From NCBI RefSeq assembly GCF_003289945.1, contig NZ_QMBP01000023.1, positions 18,833-82,832 of the forward strand: DNA of 64,000 bases, given 5' to 3'. The notes beneath the pieces were generated by a model, which saw only the letters and a program-made list of their open reading frames with translations, searched no databases and had not been told where the DNA came from. Positions 1 through 8,472 of this stretch are shown piece by piece. The translations under genes were made by a program, and so were the position numbers. The stretch comes from Mesorhizobium hawassense (GTDB taxonomy: Bacteria > Pseudomonadota > Alphaproteobacteria > Rhizobiales > Rhizobiaceae). The first letter of the stretch is position 1; every line of letters begins with the position of its first letter.

Positions 1-1
1 C

Positions 2-97
2 TACAAGGCACGCCATGCCTCGACCATGCTGACCTTCGACGCGGTGGTCGACGCGATCGGCCAGATCGAGAAGAAGCGCGCCGGACAGGCGGCTTAA
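2..97 (+). CDS. C-terminal end of an unidentified protein (cut by window edge)
   Basis: An open frame enters from the left edge and stops at TAA 95-97, leaving 31 codons. The visible tail begins YKARHAST, contains a hydrophobic stretch around FDAVVDAIG and ends in KKRAGQAA. I do not recognise the family from this fragment. It converges on the LysR gene that follows on the other strand. Codon choice (strong G/C at third positions) matches the neighbouring genes, which supports it being real coding sequence. Confidence 0.55.
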   Translation, partial: YKARHASTMLTFDAVVDAIGQIEKKRAGQAA

Positions 98-123
98 AGA
101 ACGCCGAACATGTGGCCTGACGG

Positions 124-1029
124 TTAGGCCGCACCTCTAGCCAGAGCGAATTCGCTTCGGATCCAGTCGGCGAACGCCCTGGCGGGCTCCGGCAAGTCCC
201 GCAAGCGTCTGGCCACCAGCCAGTAGGCGCCGGAGGCGACGTCGATATCGAACGGCTTGATCAAAGTGCCCGACGCGAGCTCCTCACCGATCTGCAGGAG
301 ATCGCCGAGGGCCACGCCATGGCCGAGCAGCGCAGCCTGTTTCGAGAGCGAGACGTCGGCCAGCATCGGGCCACGCGCTGGTATAGCGTCGGCGGGCACG
401 CCGGCCGCCTGGAACCAGCGCGCCCAGCCTTGGCGGTTTTCCTCGTGCAGCAGCGTGTAGTGGCGAAGGTCTATGGGCTTTTCCAGGGGAGGGCCCGATG
501 CCAATAGCGCCGGTGACAGGACCGGTGAATCGACCGTCGAAGCCAAGCGGTCGGCCTCCGTGCGCGGCCATGACGTGGCGTGCGCACTGAAGCGCAAGGC
601 GAGTTCGGGCTGATCGCTGCGGAACTCGATCGGCCGTACATCGACTTCGAGGGATACGTCGATGTCGGGCCGCAATTGGCGAAAGCGATTGAGCCGCGGC
701 ACCAGCCACACGGCGGCCAGCGATGGCTCGACGCTGACGCGGACCACCGATTGCGCCGGCGACGCCACCAGCTCCGACAGCAGCCGATCGATGTCGTCGA
801 AGCTCCTGATCAGTTGGGCGAGCAGCCGATGCCCCGCATCGGTCAGTTCGACGCGGCGGTGAAGGCGCAGAAACAACGGCTGGCGCAGGAATGTCTCGAG
901 CTCGCGGATCTGCCGGCTGATCGCTGCCTGCGAAACATAAAGCTCCTCTGCCGCCCGGCTGAAGCTCAAATGCCGCCCGGCTGTCTCGAAGCTCCTGAGC
1001 GCCGTCAGCGGCAACCGTCCTCGCTTCAT
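124..1029 (-). CDS. LysR-family transcriptional regulator, GcvA-like
   Basis: A 301-residue DNA-binding regulator of normal LysR length. The N-terminal winged helix-turn-helix (about residues 5-65) contains the classic SFSRAAEELYVSQAAISRQI pattern, followed by the linker helix. Residues about 90-295 form the periplasmic-binding-protein-like effector domain. The LPLTALRSFE opening and the LTDAGHRLL motif are typical of the GcvA branch, but the effector cannot be read from sequence. The ATG at 1029-1027 lies just downstream of a perfect 15-bp palindrome, suggesting autoregulation. The divergent neighbours are a tiny ORF and yidD, which could be targets; that is inference. Confidence 0.9.
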   Translation of the reverse strand: MKRGRLPLTALRSFETAGRHLSFSRAAEELYVSQAAISRQIRELETFLRQPLFLRLHRRVELTDAGHRLLAQLIRSFDDIDRLLSELVASPAQSVVRVSVEPSLAAVWLVPRLNRFRQLRPDIDVSLEVDVRPIEFRSDQPELALRFSAHATSWPRTEADRLASTVDSPVLSPALLASGPPLEKPIDLRHYTLLHEENRQGWARWFQAAGVPADAIPARGPMLADVSLSKQAALLGHGVALGDLLQIGEELASGTLIKPFDIDVASGAYWLVARRLRDLPEPARAFADWIRSEFALARGAA

Positions 1030-1034
1030 GTCGC

Positions 1035-1049
1035 ATAACCTCAGGTTAT
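1035..1049. promoter_or_regulatory. Perfect palindrome, probable LysR operator
   Basis: ATAACCT-C-AGGTTAT is a perfect 7+1+7 inverted repeat and contains a T-N11-A core, the shape LysR regulators bind. It ends five bases before the LysR start codon, so it overlaps the leader or promoter of that gene. That this LysR binds here is inference from position and symmetry. Confidence 0.5.
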
Positions 1050-1122
1050 CCGACGTGGAAATTATACTCGTTTGAGAAGGAAGGCCAGCGGCGGTCTAAT
1101 CGGTGCTCAGAGGAGCACTGCC

Positions 1123-1281
1123 ATGAACCAGCTTCTAGATATTCTGAACGAGGTTATGCGAATCGCGACATTCCAGTGGCATGGGGCAGCCATGCGGAAC
1201 CGCCACTACGACCGTCGCGATCTTCCTTCGCACCACGCCCAGTGGACCGACAGGCATCCTGTCCGTCGCTTCAGGAAGTGA
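1123..1281 (+). CDS. Possible small protein of 52 residues, unknown
   Basis: An ATG at 1123 has an AGGAG ribosome-binding site at 1109-1113, nine bases upstream, giving a 52-residue product that starts MNQLLDILNEV and ends in an Arg/His-rich tail (HPVRRFRK). The N-terminus could form an amphipathic helix. No family is recognised. It lies divergent to the LysR gene and 67 bases before yidD. The ribosome-binding site is the main support; the composition of the second half could equally be chance, so this may not be a gene. Confidence 0.35.
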   Translation: MNQLLDILNEVMRIATFQWHGAAMRNRHYDRRDLPSHHAQWTDRHPVRRFRK

Positions 1282-1348
1282 GCGGCAAAGCATTGCGTTT
1301 CAGCGCCGAAGCCCACATCTATCGCGCAGTGAAACAGGCTGCGGAGAG

Positions 1349-1723
1349 ATGGACGGCCATCACGGACATACGCATGGCGCCCGGCCGATCCAGCGCGGGC
1401 GCAACTGGCCGGGACCCTGGCGCAAGACGCCCGGGCGTATCCTGGGCACGTCGCTCGTGCGCCTCTATCAACTGACGCTTTCCGGCTTCGTCGGCAACAG
1501 CTGCCGGCATCTGCCGACCTGCTCCGAATATTCGCATGAGGCGATCGCCCGCCACGGGTTATGGGCTGGCGGCTGGATGGGACTGTTCCGGGTCCTACGC
1601 TGCGGGCCGTTCGGAACGCACGGCATCGACCGCGTGCCGGAGACGCTTGACGAGCGCTATGTCTGGTTCATGCCCTGGCGCTATTGGCGCATTGGAAAAA
1701 GGCACAGCCGACGCGAAATCTGA
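1349..1723 (+). CDS. yidD: YidD membrane protein insertion efficiency factor
   Basis: A 124-residue protein of the small YidD family, which associates with the inner membrane and assists YidC-dependent insertion. The diagnostic core runs from about residue 36: RLYQLTLSGFVGNSCR, then the Cys-containing LPTCSEYS, a GGWMGLFRVLRC segment and a closing GIDRVP. I place the start at ATG 1349 because GGAGAG precedes it directly and the family's N-terminus begins here; an in-frame upstream extension to 1181 has no similarity. It stands apart from rnpA and rpmH, so it is a displaced copy, as is common in rhizobia. Confidence 0.9.
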   Translation: MDGHHGHTHGARPIQRGRNWPGPWRKTPGRILGTSLVRLYQLTLSGFVGNSCRHLPTCSEYSHEAIARHGLWAGGWMGLFRVLRCGPFGTHGIDRVPETLDERYVWFMPWRYWRIGKRHSRREI

Positions 1724-1869
1724 TTGCTTCGCCATCAGGCGCGACTCAGGATTTAACGCTCCGGTAGGGTTAACGGCAGGCTGCACAAACACTGCGAATT
1801 TGAGACAAAATCGAGACAAGTCGCCTCGCTAAGCCGCTCCCGCAATCTCATACCGGAGTGACTTTCGCC

Positions 1870-2682
1870 ATGCGCCAGATGGACCGCTATCCCTTCATTT
1901 TTGCCATCGTCCTTTTCCTTCTGGCCTGGATGCTGGGCTTGCCGGTGCGGGCGCAATCGGCGCCGCTCGACGACATCCACTGCACGCTGATCCAGGATGA
2001 GCAAAGCGGCGAAACGCTCTATCAGGACGGCGTCTGCGACCAGCGCGTCAGCCCGGCCTCGACGTTCAAGGTGCCCCTGGCGCTGATCGGTTACGATTCC
2101 GGAATCTTAAGCGACGAGCACACGCCGAGCTGGGACTACAAGCCGGAGTTCAAGGCGGCAAAGCGCGACCAGAAGACCGTCGACCCGACGATCTGGGAAC
2201 GCGATTCCATCGTCTGGTACTCGCGCGAGATCACGCGGCAGCTCGGCGCCGAAAAGTTTGCCTTCTATGTGTCGAAACTCGGCTACGGCAACAAGGACGT
2301 CTCCGGCGATGCCGGCAAGGACAATGGGCTCACGCAGTCCTGGATCAATTCCTCGCTCGAAATATCGCCCGCCGAGCAGACGGCTTTCCTGCGCCAACTG
2401 CTGGCCGGCAAAATGCCGGTGTCCGCGAAAGCGCATGAGATGACCAAGGCGATCCTCCCGACCTTCACGACAGGGGACTGGGCTGTGCAAGGCAAGACCG
2501 GCAGCACCAGGCTCGGTCAGGACGGCAAGCGCTCGCTCGGCTGGTTCGTCGGCTGGGCCGAGAAGGACGGCCGGCGCATCGTCTTTGCCAAGCTGGTCGT
2601 GGATGCCAGGCGCACCGATACGCCGAAGGGCATCGCCACGCGCGCGGCCTTCCTGAAGGACCTGCCGCAACTGGTGAAGTAG
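1870..2682 (+). CDS. Class D (OXA-type) beta-lactamase
   Basis: A 270-residue exported serine beta-lactamase. A hydrophobic signal peptide (about residues 8-29, ending near VRAQS) is followed by all class D motifs: the catalytic STFK tetrad at about 64-67 (its Lys is normally carboxylated), the SIV triad at about 113-115, YGN at about 139-141 and KTGS at about 209-212. The WERDSIVWYS segment is highly characteristic of OXA enzymes. ATG 1870 is preferred over GTG 1858 because a GGAG lies 11 bases before it. No mobile element or integron is adjacent, so this looks like a resident chromosomal gene; the substrate range cannot be predicted. Confidence 0.92.
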   Translation: MRQMDRYPFIFAIVLFLLAWMLGLPVRAQSAPLDDIHCTLIQDEQSGETLYQDGVCDQRVSPASTFKVPLALIGYDSGILSDEHTPSWDYKPEFKAAKRDQKTVDPTIWERDSIVWYSREITRQLGAEKFAFYVSKLGYGNKDVSGDAGKDNGLTQSWINSSLEISPAEQTAFLRQLLAGKMPVSAKAHEMTKAILPTFTTGDWAVQGKTGSTRLGQDGKRSLGWFVGWAEKDGRRIVFAKLVVDARRTDTPKGIATRAAFLKDLPQLVK

Positions 2683-2688
2683 TCTCTC

Positions 2689-3522
2689 TCAGACGCTGCG
2701 GCGGGCACGCAGGATGTGCCCGCCGGAATTGCTCTTGTTGCCCGGGGACCTCGTAAAACGGGCGGCGATATCGCCGCTGTCGAGGTCCTCGATGTCGTCG
2801 AAGCCGGCTTCGGCGAGCGACTTCGCCAGCTCATCGGGAACGAAGAAACTGATCCAGGGCTCGCCGATGGCCGCGACGCGCGCGGCATAAAAGGCAAGCG
2901 TCGCCCGACCCGCCGCATCGCGGTTCTCGGCCGGCTCGCTATAGTCGAAGACGACTTCTGACCCGGCGACGCTGGCAATATAGCCAAGCGTGGCAAAAAT
3001 CGCTTCATGCGTCAGGTACGGCACAACCCCCAGCCAGATGAAGAAGCTTGGTTCATTCGGCTTCAAACCTGCCGCCGCCAATTCCCCGGGAAGGCTCTGG
3101 CGTTCGAAATTGACCGGCACGAAGGTGGCGTCGGTCGGCTCGGCAAGTCCGGCTTCGGCGATCCGTTGGCGCTTCCAGGCCTGCGTCGCGGGGTGGTCAA
3201 CCTCGAACACCCTCACATCCGGATATGGATTGCGCAGCGAAAAAGTGTCGAGGCCGGCGCCGAGCACCACGATCTGGCGGACGCCACGCCGCACGGCCAA
3301 CGACAGCCAGTCCTCGGCGAAGCGGGCGCGCGCCGCCACGAAAAGGCGCATGCGACGGCCATGTTCGTCTTCCTGCTCGAGTTCCGGCGCGCTAGGTGCT
3401 GCGTCGCCCAGAATTGCGCTCGCGTAAGGATCGCGAAACAGTGCGGCCTGCGGCGAGAACTGATGTAGTGCCCGCAAGCGCGCGACGCGCAGGGCGGTTC
3501 GGCTGGGGGATGCGTCTTCCAT
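2689..3522 (-). CDS. SAM-dependent methyltransferase, LCM/TIGR00027 family
   Basis: A 277-residue class I methyltransferase of the leucine carboxyl methyltransferase type. The SAM-binding GAGLDTFSLR motif sits near residue 88, followed by the acidic strand FEVDHP. The N-terminus carries the family's typical RTALRVARLRALHQ. ATG 3522 is chosen because homology begins there; 55 upstream in-frame codons are low-complexity Arg/Ala. No strong ribosome-binding site is visible. The family includes polyketide and mycolic-acid-associated O-methyltransferases, but the substrate here is unknown. It converges on the beta-lactamase, six bases apart. Confidence 0.85.
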   Translation of the reverse strand: MEDASPSRTALRVARLRALHQFSPQAALFRDPYASAILGDAAPSAPELEQEDEHGRRMRLFVAARARFAEDWLSLAVRRGVRQIVVLGAGLDTFSLRNPYPDVRVFEVDHPATQAWKRQRIAEAGLAEPTDATFVPVNFERQSLPGELAAAGLKPNEPSFFIWLGVVPYLTHEAIFATLGYIASVAGSEVVFDYSEPAENRDAAGRATLAFYAARVAAIGEPWISFFVPDELAKSLAEAGFDDIEDLDSGDIAARFTRSPGNKSNSGGHILRARRSV

Positions 3523-3744
3523 GCCGTTATACAAGCCGCGCCGCGCTCTGTTCACAAGCCTGCGCGAGCAGCCTGCGACATTGCTGGCGACATTTCCTGA
3601 CGGCCGCTCTTTACCTGACGCGGCACTGCCTCTAAAACCGCGCCGCTGCCGGACGCCTCCGGCTAACCTCTGCATGCAGCAACGCATCCTGCGACATGCA
3701 TTTCACCACCCGCGCTCGTTTGCGGGACTGGATAGGAGAATTTG

Positions 3745-5718
3745 ATGCCGAATTCCGTTTCCCTGACGTTTCCCGATGGCTCGGTCCGCGACTACGACGC
3801 GGCGATGACTGGTGCTGCCCTCGCCGAATCGATCTCGAAGTCGCTGGCCAAGAAGGCCGTCGCCTACAGCCTCGACGGCACCCTTCGCGATCTTTCCGAT
3901 CCGCTCGGCAAGTCGGGCAAGGTCGAGATCGTCACCCGCGAGGATCCGCGCGCGCTGGAACTCATCCGCCACGACACGGCGCATGTGCTTGCCGAGGCCG
4001 TGCAGGAGTTGTGGCCGGGAACGCAGGTGACCATCGGACCGGTGATCGAGAACGGGTTCTATTACGACTTCGCCAGGAACGAGCCGTTCACGCCGGACGA
4101 TTTCTCGGTGATCGAGAAAAAGATGCGCGAGATCATCCAGCGCAACAAGCCGTTCACCAAGGAAGTCTGGTCGCGAGAGAGGGCGAAGAAGGTCTTCGCC
4201 GACAAGGGTGAGCGCTACAAGCTCGAGCTGATCGATGCCATTCCGGAAGACCAGGACCTCAAGATCTATGCGCAGGGCGACTGGTTCGATCTCTGCCGCG
4301 GTCCGCACATGGCCTCGACCGGGCAGATCGGCAATGCCTTCAAGCTGATGAAGGTGGCTGGCGCCTATTGGCGCGGCGACTCGAACAATCCGATGCTGAC
4401 GCGCATCTATGGCACCGCCTTTGCCGACCAGGCGCAGCTCGACGCCTACCAGACGCTGCTGGAGGAGGCCGAGAAGCGCGACCACCGCAAGCTCGGCCGC
4501 GAGATGGACCTGTTCCATTTCCAGGAAGAGGGACCGGGCGTCGTCTTCTGGCACGCCAAGGGCTGGAAGATGGTGCAGAACCTGATCAACTACATGCGCC
4601 GCCGCCTCGACGAGCACGGCTATCAGGAAGTCAACGCGCCGCAGGTTCTGGACAAGAGCCTGTGGGAGACGTCGGGGCACTGGGGCTGGTATCGCGACGC
4701 GATGTTCAAGGTCACGGTCGCCGGTGACGATACCGACGACGACCGCGTCTTCGCGCTGAAGCCGATGAACTGTCCCGGTCACGTGCAGATCTTCAAGCAT
4801 GGGTTGAAATCTTACCGCGAACTGCCCGTAAAGCTTGCGGAGTTCGGCAATGTGCATCGCTACGAGCCGTCCGGTGCGCTGCACGGGCTGATGCGGGTGC
4901 GCGGCTTCACGCAGGACGACGCGCATATCTTCTGCACCGAGGAGCAGCTAGCCGCGGAGTGCCTGCGCATCAACGACCTGATCCTGTCGACCTATGCCGA
5001 TTTCGGCTTCGACGAGGTCAGCGTGAAGCTGTCGACGCGGCCGGACAAGCGCGTCGGCACCGACGAGGCCTGGGACCATGCCGAGGCGATTATGAGCAAT
5101 GTGCTGGAGACGATCCGCGCGCGCTCCGGCAACCGCATCAAGACCTCGATCAATCCGGGCGAGGGCGCCTTCTACGGGCCGAAGTTCGAATATGTGCTGA
5201 AGGACGCCATCGGCCGCGAATGGCAGTGCGGCACCACGCAGGTCGACTTCAACCTGCCGGAACGTTTCGGCGCCTTCTATATCGGCTCGGATTCGGAGAA
5301 GAAGCAGCCGGTGATGGTGCATCGTGCCGTATGCGGTTCGATGGAGCGCTTCCTCGGCATCCTGATCGAGAACTATTCCGGCCATTTCCCGCTGTGGTTC
5401 GCGCCGCTCCAGGTGGTGGTGGCGACGATCACCTCCGATGCGGACGAGTACGCTCTAAAGGTGGTCGAGCGGCTGAAGGCCGCGGGGCTGCTCGCCGAAG
5501 CCGATCTGCGCAATGAAAAGATCAACTACAAGGTGCGCGAGCATTCCTTGGCCAAGGTGCCGGTCATCCTCGTCTGCGGCAAGCGCGAAGCCGAAGAGGA
5601 AACCGTCAATGTCCGCCGGCTGGGCTCCCGCGACCAGGAATCGCTGAAGCTCGAGGATGCGGTGAAGCAGCTTTCCGACGAGGCGGTCTCGCCAGATCGC
5701 AAGCGTCGCGCCGCCTGA
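3745..5718 (+). CDS. thrS: Threonyl-tRNA synthetase
   Basis: A cytoplasmic class II synthetase of 657 residues that charges tRNA-Thr and edits mis-charged serine. An N-terminal TGS domain (about 1-62) is followed by the editing domain with HDTAHVLAEA, the catalytic core, and an anticodon-binding domain from about residue 550. Zinc ligands are visible as Cys343 in MNCPGH, His394 in QDDAH and His526 in the HRA of motif 3. Motif 2 is RYEPSGALHGLMRVRGF. ATG 3745 follows an AGGAGA at 3734-3739; the TTG just before it is less likely. A strong intrinsic terminator follows, so the gene appears monocistronic. Confidence 0.98.
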   Translation: MPNSVSLTFPDGSVRDYDAAMTGAALAESISKSLAKKAVAYSLDGTLRDLSDPLGKSGKVEIVTREDPRALELIRHDTAHVLAEAVQELWPGTQVTIGPVIENGFYYDFARNEPFTPDDFSVIEKKMREIIQRNKPFTKEVWSRERAKKVFADKGERYKLELIDAIPEDQDLKIYAQGDWFDLCRGPHMASTGQIGNAFKLMKVAGAYWRGDSNNPMLTRIYGTAFADQAQLDAYQTLLEEAEKRDHRKLGREMDLFHFQEEGPGVVFWHAKGWKMVQNLINYMRRRLDEHGYQEVNAPQVLDKSLWETSGHWGWYRDAMFKVTVAGDDTDDDRVFALKPMNCPGHVQIFKHGLKSYRELPVKLAEFGNVHRYEPSGALHGLMRVRGFTQDDAHIFCTEEQLAAECLRINDLILSTYADFGFDEVSVKLSTRPDKRVGTDEAWDHAEAIMSNVLETIRARSGNRIKTSINPGEGAFYGPKFEYVLKDAIGREWQCGTTQVDFNLPERFGAFYIGSDSEKKQPVMVHRAVCGSMERFLGILIENYSGHFPLWFAPLQVVVATITSDADEYALKVVERLKAAGLLAEADLRNEKINYKVREHSLAKVPVILVCGKREAEEETVNVRRLGSRDQESLKLEDAVKQLSDEAVSPDRKRRAA

Positions 5719-5737
5719 CCTTCCGATGGCTCATCCG

Positions 5738-5768
5738 ATGGCGGTGGAGTGATCCACCGCCATTTTCA
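5738..5768 (+). terminator. Rho-independent terminator of thrS
   Basis: A perfect 11-bp stem, ATGGCGGTGGA paired with TCCACCGCCAT around a GTGA loop, is followed by TTTCAT. It lies 20 bases after the thrS stop and before the next start, as expected for an intrinsic terminator. Confidence 0.8.
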
Positions 5769-5802
5769 TACGCCTGTCACGCCAAGCCTGTAACCAGCCG
5801 CC

Positions 5803-6744
5803 ATGCTCAAGCTGAAACTGCGGGAAAGACGGTTTCCCGAGCTCTCCTACGCCAGCGCGCATCAGCCAGCGCTGACGCGCTGGTTCATCCATTCCGTCGA
5901 GGGCCTGTCGGGCCGCGACCGCTTTGCAGTGCTCTATGACTTCTGGCGCAGCCAGGTGGTGCCAACCCGAGATCGCGTGTTCACCCGCATGCTGGACCTG
6001 ATCGACGTCAAGGTCCGCAATGCGGTCCAGTGGCCGCCGGCGGCCTTGCCGGACACCCCGCTGGTCATCGTCGCCAACCATCCCTTCGGCATCGGCGACG
6101 GCATTGCCGTGCTGTCGCTCGTCGAGCAACTGGGCCGCCCGTTCAGGGTGATGATCCATAAGGATCTGCTCAGGATCCGCGAGATGGAGCCTTATTCGCT
6201 GCCCGTCGATTTTTCCGAGACGAAGGAAGCGTTGAAGAACAACATGGCGGTGCGCCATGAGGCGGTGCGGCTGCTGAAGGAAGGCGTCACCATCGTGATC
6301 TTCCCCGCCGGTGGTGTCGCCACCGCGCCCAAGGTTTTCGGTCGTGCCATCGACCTGCCATGGAAGATGTTTCCGGCCAAGCTGGTGCAGGAGGCCAAGG
6401 CCTCTGTCATCCCAATGCACTTTTCCGGCCAGAACGGCCGGCTGTTTCACCTCGTCAGCGGCCCGATGAACATGGCCGAGCGCGATAACCGCGTGGCCAA
6501 ATTCATCGGCAGGACGTCACTGACGCTGCGCCTTTCCTTGCTGATCCGCGAGTTCGCCCGCCTGTCTGGCAAGGCGATCGAGGTGCAGATCGGCGAAGTG
6601 CTGACATGGAGCGACCTAGAGCCGCTGCGCGACCGCAAGGCGCTGCTCGACCGCCTCTACCGTTCGGTGTTCGATTTGGCGACGCCAAGGGCGCAGCGTG
6701 GCCGCGTTCCATTCCTGCCGAAGCGGATGCGCAAGGCCGCCTGA
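5803..6744 (+). CDS. PlsC-like lysophospholipid acyltransferase family protein
   Basis: A 313-residue protein of the glycerolipid acyltransferase superfamily, acting at the inner membrane face. The catalytic histidine motif is NHPFGIGDG (about residues 90-98), with His and Asp separated by five residues as in the OlsF/haemolysin-like branch rather than the four of PlsC. A FPAGGVAT block near residue 168 corresponds to the substrate-binding FPEG motif. This branch includes ornithine-lipid acyltransferases, so an aminolipid or phospholipid substrate is plausible but unproven. It follows the thrS terminator and stands alone. Confidence 0.8.
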   Translation: MLKLKLRERRFPELSYASAHQPALTRWFIHSVEGLSGRDRFAVLYDFWRSQVVPTRDRVFTRMLDLIDVKVRNAVQWPPAALPDTPLVIVANHPFGIGDGIAVLSLVEQLGRPFRVMIHKDLLRIREMEPYSLPVDFSETKEALKNNMAVRHEAVRLLKEGVTIVIFPAGGVATAPKVFGRAIDLPWKMFPAKLVQEAKASVIPMHFSGQNGRLFHLVSGPMNMAERDNRVAKFIGRTSLTLRLSLLIREFARLSGKAIEVQIGEVLTWSDLEPLRDRKALLDRLYRSVFDLATPRAQRGRVPFLPKRMRKAA

Positions 6745-6758
6745 TACGCTGAAGCTTT

Positions 6759-7724
6759 CTAGTCCGCGCCTTCTTCAGGATCGATGGCCGACGTTTCATT
6801 GGCCACGACCTCGATTTCCTGGTTCTGGCCGGCGACGACCGTGAAATCCTTCTGGTAGATGCGGTCGCGGTTCTTGGCGATGATGGTGTACTGGCCTTCG
6901 GCCAGCACCATCGAGGCGAAAGCGCCGACCGCTTCCTTGATCGGATCGCCGCTCTCGTTGAGCAACGACCAGGAGGTGTCGGCGATGGCCTCGCCGCCGG
7001 GCTCGCGCACCAGTTTCATCGTCATCTCGGCGGCGCGGTGCTCGACGGTCGCCTCCGTCAGCTTGCCGGCCTCGACGCGGATGTCGGAGCGGATGACGGC
7101 GTTGACCGCGCCATAGGTCGAGACGACATGGTAGGTGCCGGCGTTCAGGCGCACCACGGTGTTCGGCGCGACGTCGGGGGCGATCAGCGCGCGGTCGCCA
7201 TTGGCCGCGGCCTCGCCTTCATAGATGGAGAATCGCAGCTTCTTCGACTGGATCGGCGCACCGCCCGACGTCACCGCGTCGAGCTTCAAGCCGCCGGCAT
7301 CGAGAACGAGGCTTTCGCGCTTGGCCTCCTTGCCGACGGTGATGCGCTTGGTGGCGCCGGCGCGTCCATAGGAGGCATGGACGAGATAGCTGCCGGGGTC
7401 GAGCTGGAAAACGGCGGTGCCGCCATGGGCGGATGCCACCATCGGCAGCTTGCCGTCGCTGGCCGGTTGCGGCTTGAAGACCCGCCAGACGATGCCGCGG
7501 GTGATGTCCGTGCCCTTGTCGGTCAGTTGCGCGGACAGGGTGACGGCGCCGCCATTGCCGAGCGCCAGCGGTGCTCCGGTCTTCGGCGTCGCGTAGCTCG
7601 AAATACCTGGAAGTTTGATGTCGCCGACATCGTTGGCATTCTGGGCCAGGGCGAAGGAAACCGGCACCGCGAACAACGCAGCGACGAGTGCGACAACGAA
7701 AAGGCGCAGGGTCCCCTCAAACAT
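6759..7724 (-). CDS. Exported protein of unknown function with beta-sandwich-like repeats
   Basis: A 321-residue protein with a Sec signal peptide (hydrophobic residues about 8-26, ending near FALAQ). The mature part contains recurring segments such as LDPGSYLVHASYG, LNAGTYHVVSTYG and LAEGQYTIIAKN, each an x-G-x-Y strand resembling carboxypeptidase-regulatory-like or PEGA modules. The C-terminus is acidic (DPEEGAD). ATG 7724 gives a normal signal peptide, whereas the earlier TTG at 7760 would add a Pro-rich leader. No catalytic motif is evident. A periplasmic or envelope-binding role is likely; the function is unknown. Confidence 0.75.
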   Translation of the reverse strand: MFEGTLRLFVVALVAALFAVPVSFALAQNANDVGDIKLPGISSYATPKTGAPLALGNGGAVTLSAQLTDKGTDITRGIVWRVFKPQPASDGKLPMVASAHGGTAVFQLDPGSYLVHASYGRAGATKRITVGKEAKRESLVLDAGGLKLDAVTSGGAPIQSKKLRFSIYEGEAAANGDRALIAPDVAPNTVVRLNAGTYHVVSTYGAVNAVIRSDIRVEAGKLTEATVEHRAAEMTMKLVREPGGEAIADTSWSLLNESGDPIKEAVGAFASMVLAEGQYTIIAKNRDRIYQKDFTVVAGQNQEIEVVANETSAIDPEEGAD

Positions 7725-7887
7725 GCCTTGCGTTGAAGCCCAAGGCGGTGGCAATTTCAAGGCCTAGGAGCGCGTTGCTGCCCACAGCGGCTTCTTATCC
7801 GGCGCAAAACGCCACCGCCCGAGCCGCCCGACCTCCCGATGGCGTGCTTCAGCTCAAAATCGAATGCTTTCCAGGAGACTTGCGCCC

Positions 7888-8472
7888 ATGGCGTCGCCGA
7901 TCATCGACTTCCTGCTCACCCGTAATTCCGCGCCGATCCCCGACCTCAAGCAGCCGGCGCCGAGCGATGCCGAGATCGCGACCATGATCGCGGCGGCCTC
8001 GCGCGTTCCCGACCACGGCCGGCTCGAGCCCTGGCGTTTCATCCTCTATCGCGGCGAGGCCCGCGTCGAGATCGGCAAGAGGCTGGCGGCACTTGCCGAG
8101 CAGCGCGAGGGGCCGCTGCCGGAAGGCCGGCGCAACCAGGAACTGGCGCGCTTCTCGCGCGCGCCTCTGGTGGTCGGCGTCGTGTCGGTGCCGAAGGAGA
8201 ACCCAAAAATCCCGCAATGGGAGATGTTCCTGTCGGGCGGCATGGCGGCCATGAACCTGATGATCGCGGCCAACGCGCTGGGCTATGGCACCAATATGAT
8301 CAGCAACTGGTATTCGGATGTTGCGGAGGGCAGGGCGATCCTGGGGCTTTCGCCGCAGGAGCGCGTCATCGGCTTCGTCCATATCGGCTCGTATGAGGGG
8401 CCGGCGCCGGAACGGCCGCGGCCAGACCCGGCGAAGCTCTATGCCGATTACAACGGTCCCTGGGCCGGTTAG
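7888..8472 (+). CDS. Nitroreductase family flavoprotein
   Basis: A 194-residue FMN-dependent oxidoreductase of the YdjA-like nitroreductase branch. Residues about 38-52 carry SRVPDHGRLEPWRFI, the family's flavin-binding segment, and about 115-140 carry GMAAMNLMIAANALGYGTNM with the conserved Gly-Tyr-Gly. ATG 7888 is chosen because AGGAGA at 7873-7878 precedes it; the ATG at 7864 lies upstream of that site. It overlaps the 3' end of the convergent TetR gene by four bases. The physiological substrate cannot be inferred. Confidence 0.88.
   Translation: MASPIIDFLLTRNSAPIPDLKQPAPSDAEIATMIAAASRVPDHGRLEPWRFILYRGEARVEIGKRLAALAEQREGPLPEGRRNQELARFSRAPLVVGVVSVPKENPKIPQWEMFLSGGMAAMNLMIAANALGYGTNMISNWYSDVAEGRAILGLSPQERVIGFVHIGSYEGPAPERPRPDPAKLYADYNGPWAG

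Noticed and set aside
1072..1281. An extended start for the small ORF at 1072.
   Set aside because: No ribosome-binding site at 1072; the only supported start is ATG 1123.
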